Assembly (NCBI RefSeq): GCF_963169125.1
Contig: NC_084798.1
Span: 103,929,970 to 103,993,969 of the forward strand
Source of the DNA: Humulus lupulus
Lineage: Eukaryota; Streptophyta; Magnoliopsida; Rosales; Cannabaceae
DNA length: 64,000 nucleotides
Direction: 5' to 3'
In this document: piece after piece, positions 45,192-56,848 of the stretch
Layout of the letters: every line of letters begins with the position of its first letter
How positions within the stretch are numbered: the first letter of the stretch is position 1
Program-made: the position numbers and the translations under genes
Notes under the pieces: model-generated
Told to the model about the DNA's origin: nothing
The model's database searches: none
The model's input: the letters and a program-made list of their open reading frames with translations, nothing else

Positions 45192-45927
45192 TGTTTAAAA
45201 AAAAAAAAGTGTAATTATACAATGTTTAAAACAAATAAAGTTTAAGCCCCACTGATATGTTTTTTTTTTAAAAAAAAACATTAAGGTCCATAACATCATT
45301 CTTTAAAATATGGCGCTTAAGTTGATCGTTTATTCGTTCAAAGGATACCCCCACGTCATACACACCCAGACGTCGAAACTCCTCACATCACAGTGCGTGC
45401 CAAAGAGAAACCTATTTATTAACTAAAGGGAGAAAGTAAGGGGTGAGCTAAAAAGCGCAGTAAGGATGTACAAACAACAACAGTAACATACAAGGAAAGC
45501 ACAACAAGAACATATTGTAATCGTACGTCAAAACCATACATCATAATTAAATGTCACCATCATACATCATCATCAAACATCATCATCATATATCATAATC
45601 AAATATCATCTTCATACTCTTTGTGAACATGGCACCACAATTGTCCATGTCACATCTTGAGGTAACCAGTAAAAGCATAAAACTGGAAAGACCTCCTCTG
45701 TGAGGTAAACAGGAGGCTCTGGTCATTGAATAACCTTGGCACGTCTGCCCTACGAGTTATGCCGTATCCTTAGTAACTCGGGTTACTTCATATCCTTAGT
45801 AACCCCATTTTTGTGTCGCGTTCAACACGCTAACAACCATTTAGTTTTTCACACAACACACAAACACACGAAATCCATTTCAAAACAACACAAAGGAGAA
45901 CACATGTTGCACTCACATTCATTATAG
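45192..45927 (-). repeat. Chromovirus 3' LTR remnant
   Basis: Matches 53265-54000 of the 5' LTR (for example GGCGCTTAAGTTGATCG and CATCATAC-rich stretches). It lacks ~115 bp at the outer end after TGT and about 2.8 kb at the inner end, where copia LTR sequence takes over at 45928. ORF 45736-45927 is LTR sequence. Confidence 0.82.
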
Positions 45928-47608
45928 GTTATGAATACATTCTTATAAATTGAATGATGGTTCCTAATTGGGTTGACTTTTGGAACTAAAAAGGTTATGA
46001 GCGCTTACGTCACGAACTTGTTGTGTCACAACCTTCACTAGTAAAGCCAACGGTACTCTAGGAACAAGATATAGCTAAAAGGATAAAACGGTAATTTTAT
46101 TCCCTTTTAATTATGAACCATTAATAGAGGATTAACGTTGTATGTAATAATTATATCAATGTACACTGTATTCTTAATAAAGTACTCAGTAAATATATGT
46201 CTATAATTATCAAGAGTTCAATCTCATATTTTTAGTGGAGTAATCATTAGAATAATAAATAGGATTATTTAATCAAATAGCTTTAATTAATAATGTAATA
46301 TTTATTGGAGCTTGATATTACAGGTCCATAGATCCCCTGGGTGGCTCTATCAACACCATATCAAGGTAAGAGTTGATAAAAGAGTATAACTGTAATTTGG
46401 GAATTTGAGATGAATTTTATTCTTCGGGTCAAGTATGCAATTATATGATAATTGATGTTGAATAATTAATTTATAATTAATTATTAATTTTTGAAAATAT
46501 ATTTATTAATTTAAATACATAAATTTTTGAATTTCATATATATAAATAAATAAATAATTTTTTTAAAATTAATTATTTTATTTGAGTGGGAGAAAATAAA
46601 ATTGGTAAGTCAAAAATGGTTTTGGATTTATTTAATTTTAAAAGATGATCATCAATTTGAATTTTGAATTTAGAATTTATGATTCAAATTTTGAAATATG
46701 GTTGTCTTTTTTTCCTTAAAAAGATAAACACCTTATTTTGTGGGATAATGATTTAGTTAAATAATTAAATAAAAGAAAAATGTAAAATCCATGAAAAGGG
46801 AATATCAGTACACGCCTACCACTTTACAAATATTGTGTTTGTGTAGTTTTTATTTTATTTTATTTAATTATTTAACAATTTTGAAAATGATTTTTTCAAA
46901 TACGGTAAGTTAGACATTTACCTAAAATCAAATCATATCATCATTATTATAATATATTTATCTGACTATTATTATTAAGAATAATAAGATAACATAAATC
47001 TCTCTATATATATGATATAGAAGAAGAAGAGAAAAAGATAAGGAAATATACATCAAACACAACAATACACAATTCAGAAGAGTTCTTAGAGCTTTTTGTC
47101 AGACAAAAAATCAATTTTTCTTCTTATTTATTCTAGTTATTCTCAAACCATAATCCAAGTTCTCAAGTGTTGAGAAATACTTGTGATTCCTAAAATATAA
47201 ACTCATGTTCTCTATGTGCCCACACATATCTTGAGGTGTAAAGAACACTCTGGAAGATCGTGGTTTTAGTGCTCAAAGTTTTGGATAGGAAGATTGATAA
47301 AAATACAAAAAGGCTCAAGGACACTTGATAAGCTTCAAGAGGTAAAAGTTTATGTTCTTGATTTTTTGTGTTTATATGTTGAATATATAAATATATTGTA
47401 TATTTATATATATATATATATATATATTTGTTGCATGTTTAATAGTATTGTATGATAATGCATCTGGATTATTTTCTTGGTCATATAAATTGTTTATATG
47501 ATTATTGAAAAAATTTCTATGTTGTTGATCTATTGTTTTCAAATAAACAAAACAACTGGCTCACCACACGTGATTTTTTCGCTGCGTGCTGTGATTGGTT
47601 TTCCAACA
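45928..47608 (+). mobile_element. Copia-family LTR fragment, plus orientation
   Basis: Aligns with 5960-6130 and 17430-18258, and in reverse with 43440-44860. It has lost roughly its first 580 bp and ends with an intact CCAACA at 47608, immediately beside the chromovirus polypurine tract. It therefore replaces most of the chromovirus 3' LTR. Confidence 0.82.
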
Positions 47609-47628
47609 ATATACCCTCCTTAAAAGGA
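47609..47628 (-). other. Chromovirus polypurine tract
   Basis: Minus strand TTTTAAGGAGGGTATA follows the end of pol (about 47643) after GGACGAAATTCC, the classic chromovirus 3' motif. The LTR start expected next (TGTAGCGC) is missing and copia sequence follows. Confidence 0.8.
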
Positions 47629-47642
47629 ATTTCGTCCTGAAA

Positions 47643-48708
47643 TTATTTCTTACCAAATAACTCAGGGTATCTTTCTCTCATGTCTTCTTCCAACTCCCAT
47701 GTTGCTTCTCGTTTCGTACTATTCTTACACAGGACCTTAACTAATGGAATCCTTTTGGATCTCAGTTCCTTGATTCCCTTTTCGATAACACGTTCGGTCT
47801 GTTCATCATAACTCAGGTCTTGCTTCAGCTGCAATGGCTCATAGCTCAAAACATGAGAGGGATCTGACACATACTTACGCAACAACGAGATGTGAAAGAC
47901 GTTATGTATTTCGGCTAATGCTGGGGACAATGCTAAACGGTACGCAACTTTCCCTACTCTGTCCAAAATCTCAAATGGACCTATATATCTTGGGCTTAAG
48001 TTCCCTTTCTTCCCAAAACCCATAACACCTTTCATTGGCGAAACTTTCAAGAACACAAACTCTCCCACTGAAAACTCGATGTCACTTATCTTAAGGTCCG
48101 CGTAACTCTTTTGCCTACTTTGAGCGATAAGCATTCTTTGGCGAATTTTCTCAATCACCTCCCTGGCTTCCCTAAGTATCTCAAGACCTAATATCTACTT
48201 TTCCCCAACCTGATCCAAGTGCAAAGGAGATCTACACTTGCGCCCATAAAGCATCTCATAGGGAGCCATCCCAATAGTGGACTGATAACTGTTATTATAG
48301 GAGAACTCCATCAGGGTAGGTATCGACTCCAAGATTCTAAAAATTCCAAAGCACAACATCTCAACATGTCCTCTAGAATCTGTATGGTCCTCTCAAACTG
48401 CCCATCGGTTTGGGGATGCAATGCGGTACTGAACTTTAACCTTTTACCCATAGCTTTTTGTAATCCCTTCAAAACGATTGATGTGCATATTGACCCTCGA
48501 TCAGAAATAATTGACTTTGGAACCCCATGAAGTCTCACTATCTCGCTCACATATAATTTTGCATATTGGTTCGCCGAGTAGGTGGTCTTAATTGGTTGAA
48601 AATGGTGGACTTAGTGAGCCTATCCACTATTACCCAAGAAGAATCATGCTGCTTTGTGGTCCTAGGTAGTCTTACCACAAAATCCATTGCTATATCTTCC
48701 CATTTCCA
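47643..48708 (-). pseudogene. Chromovirus integrase core and chromodomain-like end
   Basis: 48550-48311: LHGVPKSIISDRGSICTS (second Asp kept), HPQTDGQFERTIQILEDML (catalytic Glu kept). 48158-47643: a DNA-binding region (SVGEFVFLKVSPMKGVMGFG, LSPRYIGPFEILDRVGKVAYRL) followed by a chromodomain-type tail (IPLVKVLCKNSTKREATWEL, MRERYPELF). The chromodomain targets insertion to heterochromatin in related elements. The first part of the core (48560-48708) is in broken frames. Confidence 0.9.
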
Positions 48709-49155
48709 TTATGGAACGTAAAGCGGTTGAAGTAAGCCTACTGGCCTTTGGTGTTCTGCCTTGACTTGCTGGCATGTCAAACATCTGGCAACAAATTCAT
48801 AAATGTCCTTCTTCATTCCATGCCACCAATACAATGCCTTAAGGTCTTGGTACATCTTTGTCGACCCTAGATGTAAGGAATATGGTGTTTTATGTGCCTC
48901 CTTCATAATACTTTCCTTAATCTCATCATTATTAGGCACACAAATCTTATCCTTATATCGCAGCAATCCACCATCGGGCATAGTGAAGTCACTACTACCA
49001 ATTTCCTGTACTAAAGCCTCTTGCTTCATTAGGGCTTCATCCACTTCCTGTCCTTCTCTAATTTGTTCTAGTAGGGAGGATTGTAACGTGAGGTTCTCTA
49101 GGCCTCCTGTCAGGAACTCAATACCAGCATTTATAATCTCCTTCTGTAGAGGCAC
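48709..49155 (-). pseudogene. Chromovirus integrase zinc-binding domain
   Basis: The frame contains DGGLLRYKDKICVPNNDEIK, EAHKTPYSLHLGSTKMYQDL and YWWHGMKKDIYEFVARCLTC: the H-H-C-C zinc site (AHKTPYSLH and CLTCQQVK), then HQRPVGLLQPL leading to the core. Confidence 0.92.
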
Positions 49156-50270
49156 CTCTATTGTGCTCAGAGCTAAGACACTCCCATGTCCCTACCTACT
49201 TAGTGTATCCTCAACCACATTGGCCTTGCTTGGGTTGTATAGGATTTTAGAATCGTAGTCTTTCACTAGTTCTAGCCACCTCTACTATCTCATATTCAAT
49301 TCTTTCTAAGTGAAGAAGTGTTTCAGACTTCTGTGGTCGGTGTAAATTTCTCATTTATCCCCATAAAGGTGATGTCTCCATATCTTTAGTGCGAACACCA
49401 CTACTGCTAACTCAAGATCATGAGTGGGATATCGTTGCTTATAGTCCTTGAGTTATCTGGAAGCATAAGCTATCACCTTCCCACCATGCATCAACACACA
49501 CCCTAAGCCATTCTTTGATGCATCGCAATACACCACAAAATTTCCGCCCTCTGTGGGAACACAAAGGATAGTTGCAGATATCAACTTATCCTTCATAGTC
49601 TGAAAGCTTTCTTCACATGTCTTGGTCCATGTGAACTTCTGGTGTCTGCGGGTCAAGTTGGTCAAGGGTGTGGCAATCTTTGAAAATCCCTCGACAAACT
49701 TGCGATAATAACCTGCTAACCCTAAGAAGCTTCAAACCTCTAAGGCATTCTTCGGCTGGGGCCAGTTTCTAATGGCCTCGATCTTTGACGGATCCGCTGC
49801 TATTCTATTCTTGGACACTATATGCCCTAGGAAAGTTACTTGTTCCAACAAAAACTCACACTTAGAGAACTTATCGTATAATTGATGTTCTCATAGTCTT
49901 TTTAGGGTCAACCTCAAGTGCTCCTCAGGCTCCTCCTTGGTCTTCGAGTAGATAAGGATATCGTCTATAAACACTACTATAAAATTATCCAAATAGTCCT
50001 TAAATACCCTGTTCATCATGTCCATGAATGTTGTTGGGGCATTAGTGATGTTGGGGCATTAGTGAGTCCAAAAGACATCACTAGGAACTCATAGTTCCCA
50101 TAGCGAGTTCTGAAGGAAGTATTTGGAATGTCTCCCTCCTTTACTTTCAACTGATGGTACACGGATTGCAGATCAATCTTTGAGAATACTACTGCCCCTT
50201 GCAGTTGATCATAAAGGTCATCTATCCTAGGCAATGGATATTTGTTCTTAATGATGACCTTATTGAGTTC
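49156..50270 (-). pseudogene. Chromovirus reverse transcriptase and RNase H
   Basis: 50234-50016 has [20 protein letters not shown], then [20 protein letters not shown], after which a 17-bp tandem duplication (50033-50066) shifts the frame. Catalytic FIDDIL is visible at about 49980-49956. RNase H appears at 49665-49453 (GGNFVVYCDASKNGLGCVLM) and in broken frames further down. The next RNase H blocks at 49160-49450 are heavily decayed. Confidence 0.9.
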
Positions 50271-50984
50271 TCAGTAATCGATGCACATTCTCATGCTCCC
50301 ATCCTTCTTTTTCACAAATAGGATTGGTGCCCCCCATGGCGAATGACTAGGTCTTATGAACCACTTATCCAAAAAATCATGTAACTGGGTCTTGAGTTCC
50401 TTAAAATCTGCAGGTACCATTCGATAGTTTCCTTTAGATATTGGTGTTGTTATCGGTGCAATTTCGATCACGAATTCGATTTCTCTGTCCGGGGGTAAAC
50501 ATGGTAATTCATCGAGAAACACTTTTGGAAATTCACAAACGATATGAACATTCTCTAGTTTCAACTCTGTCTCCTTGGATTTATCCACCACACTAGCCAG
50601 ATGTGTCGAACACTCATGTTGCATCATATTCCGTGCTTCCAGTGTCGATATTATGGGTGTACGAAAACCCGCTACTTCTCCCTTAAAAGAAAAGAGTTCT
50701 CCTTCTTCTGGTCTGAAATCCATGGTCTTTTCCCGACAATCAATCGTCGCTCCATGTTTGGATAACCAATCAATGCCAAGTATGGCATCATAGTCTGGTA
50801 TGTTTAATTCTATAAGATCTGCCGGGCACTCCCTGCCCTTTATTGTTATAGGTGCTGATTGTAACCACCTAGTTGACAACATCATGTCTCCTAAAGGTAA
50901 CATTGTACTAAAACTATGCTCAAACAATTTACAAGGCATACCCAATTTATCAATCATATTCATAGCAATATAGGAGTGAGTCAC
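50271..50984 (-). pseudogene. Chromovirus protease and RT N-terminus
   Basis: Begins just after the protease active-site region (a DSWVTHSYIA-like stretch: here the expected Ser codon is a stop next to THSYIA), then has [20 protein letters not shown] (second protease motif). It continues as the RT linker [20 protein letters not shown] and ends [20 protein letters not shown], the first RT block. The next codons continue at 50270 after a stop. Confidence 0.9.
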
Positions 50985-51161
50985 TCAAGAATCAATAAGG
51001 ACTGTACACATCATACCAGAAATAGGGAGCTGACCTGTGACCACGGTGTTCCTGTTGGCTGCTTCTTTTTGAGTCAAAGAAAAAACCCTTGCTGGCACTG
51101 GGTTGCTGTTACTATTCTGTCCTGCTTTCCATTGTGGGCAATCTTTTCTCAGATGTCCTGC

Positions 51162-52274
51162 CTAACCACACTTGTAACATTTTTTGGTACCAGTCTGACA
51201 TTCTCCCATATGTCGTCTCAAGCATTTCGGACAGCTGGGGTGCTCAACTTTGTTGCTTTGGTGATTCTCGTGGTTTTGATCATTATTGTAACTGTTGCAG
51301 TTGTTGTGGTGGTTATGATTGTTGTGATTGTTGTTATTTGTGGCCGGAGGTCTAGGCCTCTTGTTCATGCCACTGTTCTGCCCTTCATTATCTTTCCTCT
51401 TATTGCCCACATGGAAGCCCTTATTTCGGTTGGCCTCCCTTCTGGCAGCATTGTCCTTCCATATCTGATCCTCCAAGTATTCCACTTTGAATGCCTTATC
51501 CAATACTTCAGTACAACTGACCACCTCAGCACTGATCATCTTAATGTCCCTAGCAATCATTGGCTTGATTCCTCTCACAAACCTTTGGACTCGCATGGCT
51601 TTAGTTGGTACAACTTCAGGAGAAAATTTAGCCAACCTATCAAACTTCTGTGCATAGCCAGTGACAGAGAGGTTCCCCTCAGCCAAAGTCACGAAATCAT
51701 CCACCTTGGTTGACAATACAGCCGTACTGTAGTACTATTTGCCAAATGCCTGAACAAAGCTTGCCCAGGTCATAGTATTCAGGTCACGAGTCTGTTTAAT
51801 CACATCCCACCATATCCTTGCATCCAACTTGAGTAAGTGGGCTACACATGAAATTCTCTAATGATCATTCAACTCCATGTGATCAAAGATAGCCTTAACT
51901 AATTTCAACCAATCCTCTTCCACTAGAGGATCAGCTTTCCCTTTGAAGGTAGGTGAGGCTTGCTTTCTGAAACGCTCATAAACTGGCTCAAATCCATAAG
52001 CCATAGGCAGTGGTGCAGGTGGTGGTATTGGAGGCTCAGGTTGTGCCACTGGTACTTGGGGCACTTGGGGTACTTGCCTGGCGTGAGCCAACTCCTCATC
52101 TCTCTGCCTTAGTTGTTCCGTCAACCTTGCTATCTCTGCGGCCAAATTCACAGTTGGTGCAGTTGGGGCTGATGGCGTTCCTACATCAGGAATTGTTGTG
52201 GCGCTAGATCTTGTGGACACGCATTTTCCTCGACCTCCCCCTCTTCCCTTGCCTCCCTTTCCTCTTGTTGACAT
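51162..52274 (-). pseudogene. Chromovirus gag
   Basis: The N-terminal frame 52274-51858 has a basic GKGGKGRGGGRGK start, a coiled-coil-like EIARLTEQLRQRDEELAHAR, a Pro-rich stretch and FKGKADPLVEEDWL. After a break (51717-51857) the frame 51716-51162 gives DDFVTLAEGNLSVTGYAQKF, VQRFVRGIKPMI, an Asn/His repeat (NNNNHNNHNHHNN) and a zinc knuckle region (CPKCLRRHMGEC, then CYKCG). The start ATG at 52274 follows an acceptor-like TTGGTGCCTTAG. Confidence 0.9.
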
Positions 52275-52587
52275 TATGAGATTCTAAGGCACCAAAAGAA
52301 AATCATAAGAGATGATAAATCGCATAATTGTTTGATATATATTGAAAATTATCACACATTCCACATCCACACCATTTAGAGTTTGCAAGAGAAAAAATTA
52401 TTAAACCATAGCATTCAAAGTTTGTTCAAAATTATTCCATAATTCAAACAGCCCATAAAGTGTTTAATAACCATAAATGAAAAACCATATGTTCTTAAGG
52501 GTTCTTTAAAAGTCTCATCTTATTCGTTAACATTTCATTGAAGGATCTACATGATGGACTGCAGTCCTCAACTATGGACTCGTCCCC

Positions 52588-52985
52588 TTAGCTGTAGCTG
52601 AAGACATCCTCCAAAATGTGGAAGTAGTCAGGAGCGCTCGCCAACGCCCTCATCCTAGCGCTTACTTTTGGTATGGCGTAGTTATCTATGAGGTCGTAGA
52701 TCGTATATTAAATAGTTTCAAAATCAAGATTGTCCTGAGCGACATCGTGCCATGCCATGGCCAACTGGAGAAGGGCCTCGGGACATCATGCCATGAACAC
52801 CTAGTATTGTTCTATGGGCCATAGCAACACCCCTCTTTTGTTCATCATTCCTTGAATACGATCGTAAACCACCGTCGTCATTTTCAGCACATCAATCCTC
52901 CAATCGTTGTGATCCTCGTCAAGTTGGATATTGCGCGGTTCTCCTTAAGTAACAGTTTCTTAGTGGTTCTAATAATAGGAGGCAT
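52588..52985 (-). pseudogene. Decayed sense ORF upstream of chromovirus gag (~130 codons)
   Basis: Minus strand from ATG 52985: MPPIIRTTKKLLLKENR, then (one frameshift) a frame with HNDWRIDVLKMTTVVYDRI, EALLQLAMAWHDVAQDNLDF and YDLIDNYAIPKVSARM, ending FHILEDVFSYS-stop at 52588. It is interrupted by three stops (TAG, TGA, TAA), each one C-to-T step from CAG, CGA or CAA. Its composition is protein-like, unlike flanking LTR. I do not recognise the family. It lies between the leader intron and gag, in the same direction as gag. Confidence 0.6.
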
Positions 52986-52989
52986 CTTT

Positions 52990-53062
52990 CTATAATGCAA
53001 TTACAAAACTACATAATTTAAAAGTGAAAAGAATAAAGATAACATATAGAACAAATACTTAC
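52990..53062 (-). other. Leader intron of the chromovirus (73 nt)
   Basis: Minus strand: consensus donor CACGTG|GTAAGTATTTG at 53063/53062 and an acceptor TTGCATTATAG at 52990 after a T-rich stretch; the ATG of the small upstream ORF begins four bases later (AAAGATG). Splice-site quality is the only evidence. Confidence 0.55.
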
Positions 53063-53130
53063 CACGTGGTGAGGTAAGATTTTCCCGTCTTTAGCGTGTA
53101 TGGGGAGGGTCCTTGGAAACATGAATGACC

Positions 53131-53143
53131 AGCTCTGAGACCA
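53131..53143 (-). other. Chromovirus primer-binding site
   Basis: Minus strand TGGTCTCAGAGCT follows the 5' LTR end (TTTACA) after AA, resembling the initiator-Met PBS TGGTATCAGAGC with one difference. Confidence 0.75.
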
Positions 53144-53145
53144 TT

Positions 53146-56100
53146 TGTAAAGCACTCTAATCTACTACTTTGTAAAACGTCTCAATACTCATAAATAATA
53201 AAGAATACCACTTAACATATGAAATCCAGTGAGGCCTTGATAAAACATGCAAGTTGGCCCATTAGTTTAAAATAAAAAAATAAGTGTACTTATGAAACGT
53301 TTAAAACAAATAAAGTTTAAGTCTCATTGATAGATTATTTAAAAATAAAAACATTAAGATCCATAATATCATTCTTAAATATTCGGCGCTTAAGTTGATC
53401 GTTTATTCGTTCATAGGATACCCCCATGCCATAGATACCCAGACGTCGGAACTCCTCACATCATAGCCAAAGAGAAACCCTAATTATTACCTAAAAGAGG
53501 GAAAGTAAGGGGGTGAGCTAAAAAGCCCAGTAAGGAAATACAAACAACAACAATAACATACAAGGAAAACACAATAAGAACATATTGTAATTGTACGTCA
53601 AAACCATACATCATCATACATCATAATTAAACGTCACCATCATACATCGTCATCATCATATATCATAATCAAACATCATCGTCATACTCTTTGTGATCAT
53701 ATCGCCACTATTGTCCATGTCACATCTTGAAGCAACCAGTAAAAGCATAAAACTGGAAATACCTCCTCTGTGAGGTAAACAGGAGGCTCTGGTCCTCAAA
53801 TAACCTCGACATGTCCGCCCTATGAGGTACGTCATATACTTAGTAACTCGAGTTATGTCATATCCTTAGTAACCTCTTTGTTGTGTCGCGTTCAACATGC
53901 TAACAACCATTTTCTTTTTCATACATCATACAAACACACAAAATCCATTTCAAAACAACACAAAGGAGAACACATGTTGCATTCACATTCATTATAGCAG
54001 TTCAAGATAGAATTACATACTTCATATCTTATGGTCCTTCATCATACATAGCATATCATTATTCTCATAACAGACCAATCTTACCATTTCATAGCATAAA
54101 CATAGAAATTCTATCTAACTTCCTTACCTCAGGTCAGAGCAAAGCAAAATGAGAAAAACTTCACAACGAGCCTATAATCCTAATCAAACATCGCCTCTTA
54201 GAATCACATGTCAATCATGCACACATGGTGCCAATTGCCCAATAATTCCAAACATACACATTTTCACATAAAATCACAAAAAGAATAATGCTAATTCTAT
54301 CTATTATCCATTCATGGTTACAAAATAAAAATTATATGTTTGAATAACAGGCATATATTTAAACGTAAAAGTGTACTTGCATGCGATATGCATACGTGAG
54401 AGCGTTGTTAAAAAGTGACGTTTTAAAAATGATAATTCTTACATTCTCATTATTAACCTTTTCAAATAAAATTCAGCAACATATTCTCTTTACCATTATT
54501 TATTTATTTAATTCCCAAGGTTTGATTAAACTACTTAATACATTATTTTAATTCATAAAAATAATTTATTTAACCTTTATAAATTTCTCATAAAATAATA
54601 CTCTCATTTATTAATTTAAATTGCTTAGAAAATAACAAAACCTGTAGTCATTTAGAAATACTTATAAAATTTCATTTTTCTTTTAGAAAATAATATTTTT
54701 CTAAATTAATAAAAATTACAAGATTAAGTGAGAAAAATTATAATTTAAAGTGTGAGAAAAATATATTTTTCTCTTATTTTATTTAAGACAAAATACTTAT
54801 TTAACTTAATAACAGAAACTTTCAACAATCTTTATTTTGATTAAAAATCATAAGTGAAATTAAGCCCAAATATTTTCTCATTTAAATAAAAAACACTTAA
54901 ACAATATTGTGAAAATTTATGTTTACATAAAAAATATCATTTTTACATATACATAAGTTAGGGAAAAAATTCATTTAATATACTAAAATTATTTATCTCA
55001 TTTAAAAGACATTTCTTAATTTTAAATCAAATATTCCATGAACTAATATTTCATTCAAAAATCACAAACTTAGATTAAAATAACATTTTCTTCATAAAAT
55101 CAGCATGTGTTAATTTGATAAAAACTCCATTTAAATGTGAAATAAAGATACCCTTTTATTTACATAAAATCAAAATATAATTAGAGTCATCACTTGTGCA
55201 TTTAAATCATTGTCTTACCAATTTACTCACTAATTATACATAAAAATCAGCAAGCATAATTCATCATGAAATTCATGCTTTTCAAGAAACTCAACCATAA
55301 CCTTCATGTATCACTAATTTATCATTTATAAAAGATTAAAAACAAACTATTCATTTAACCTAGCATGTTCCTAACAAGTATACGTGACAAGAAAAATAAA
55401 AAACAAAACAATCATGCATCAATACCCTATAGGCCGAAACGCTCATGGTCATAAACATAAAATATCAAGATCATCATCATATTTAGTGGATCAAAATTAA
55501 ACTATTGAATGCTTTCACATAGATATCATAACATTAAATATCACCATGCTCAAGATCCTAAGATCAAACAATTCCTATAACAAGATATCAACATAGTTTC
55601 ATAGCCAATATCAATCCATATTCAAAATCACAAACCATCATAAACCTAAACATACCCCTAGGCTGAATCCAATACCCATACAATGGTAAAGCTTTTAACC
55701 CTTATCTTGCATCAAATCTCATTTTATACAAATAAAAACAAAACATTTTCATAGTATAACTATAACAAAAAATTTCCATGACCAATAATAAAATGATGCC
55801 TAACACCAAAACCACATGAAATCATAGAGCCACACTCCTAGGCCAACCCTTTATGCTTCAAAGCCAAAATATCAATCAACCAATACAACCCAAGAAATCT
55901 TAACAAAAAAATGGTTAGAAATCTCATTACCTCTCTTGATTGTAAAATCAAGAACACAAAATTGACCAACCCAAAAATTATAGCCACCACTTGTTCAAGT
56001 CCTAGGGTTTCGAACCCACATGAAGAAAAGAAGAACACCAACAAACCACAACCAATAACTCATCAAAACTCAAGAAACAAAAAGAAGAGAGGATCTAGAA

Positions 56101-56843
56101 ACCACAAATACAAAAAAAAATATACATACCCTAGGATTGAATCCTTCCTTCTCTTCTTCTTTCTCCTCCTTTTCTTCTCTATTTCTCTCTTTCTCTCTCT
56201 ATCTCACGCTCATTCTCTCCCCTTCTCTCTCTAGGTCGTCGGTCACAAAAGCACAAATGCTCTCTTTCTTTTCTTTCCTTTCTTTTAAATCAATCCTACA
56301 AAATACTAGTCCTAATGGACATATATAAGTTTCCTTTTTTTTAATTATTTTAATTTACTTATTTTCTACTTAATTTTTTTTCTTGCATATAGGAAAATAA
56401 AGAGTGAATAAAGATGACAACACTTTTCCTATTTTATCTATAAGACCAAACCAAATAAGAAAGAAAATCCCTCATTTCCCACTCCCCTACTCGCCACTTC
56501 TCATTTCCTCTTCTCTATTCTCTTTTTTTTTAATTCTTTTAATTAAATAAAAATAAACTAAATAAAGGAAATTAATGTGTAGAAAATATATTGCATGCAC
56601 ATCATGCAACCATGCACATGCACACACAATTGCTAAGGTGCATCTCTACCTACCATGCACATTGGTGCATACAATCAAAACTCATTTTCTCACTTAATTA
56701 AATTAATAAATAAAGAAAGAAATTAACAATTAAATTCACACAATTTCTACCAAACAATTCAATCAAATAAAAAAATCTAACACTTAACAATTAAAATAAA
56801 ACAAGTACAAAATTAATAAATAAATAAAAATTGGTGCGCTACA
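53146..56843 (-). repeat. Chromovirus 5' LTR (3.7 kb)
   Basis: Minus reading starts TGTAGCGCACCAATTT (56843) and ends GCTTTACA (53146). 53265-54000 matches the 3' LTR remnant and 56843 down to about 55900 matches the separate LTR at 57153-57942. Very AT-rich with a pyrimidine-rich segment at 56130-56240. Listed ORFs in it are not genes. Confidence 0.85.
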
Positions 56844-56848
56844 ATCTA

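Larger units (their letters stand above)
45192..56843 (-). mobile_element. Tekay/Del-like chromovirus (Ty3/gypsy)
   Basis: Minus-strand element with 5' LTR 56843-53146, PBS, a leader with intron and small ORF, gag, protease, RT, RNase H, integrase with chromodomain-type C-terminus, PPT, and a damaged 3' LTR. TSD ATCTA on both sides, inside the outer copia LTR. Pol order and the C-terminal chromodomain-like end place it among chromoviruses, probably Tekay. All frames are broken. Confidence 0.88.

Noticed and set aside
47396..47428. (TA)n tract as a functional element
   Set aside because: Ordinary microsatellite within the copia LTR, also present and shorter at 18085-18100.
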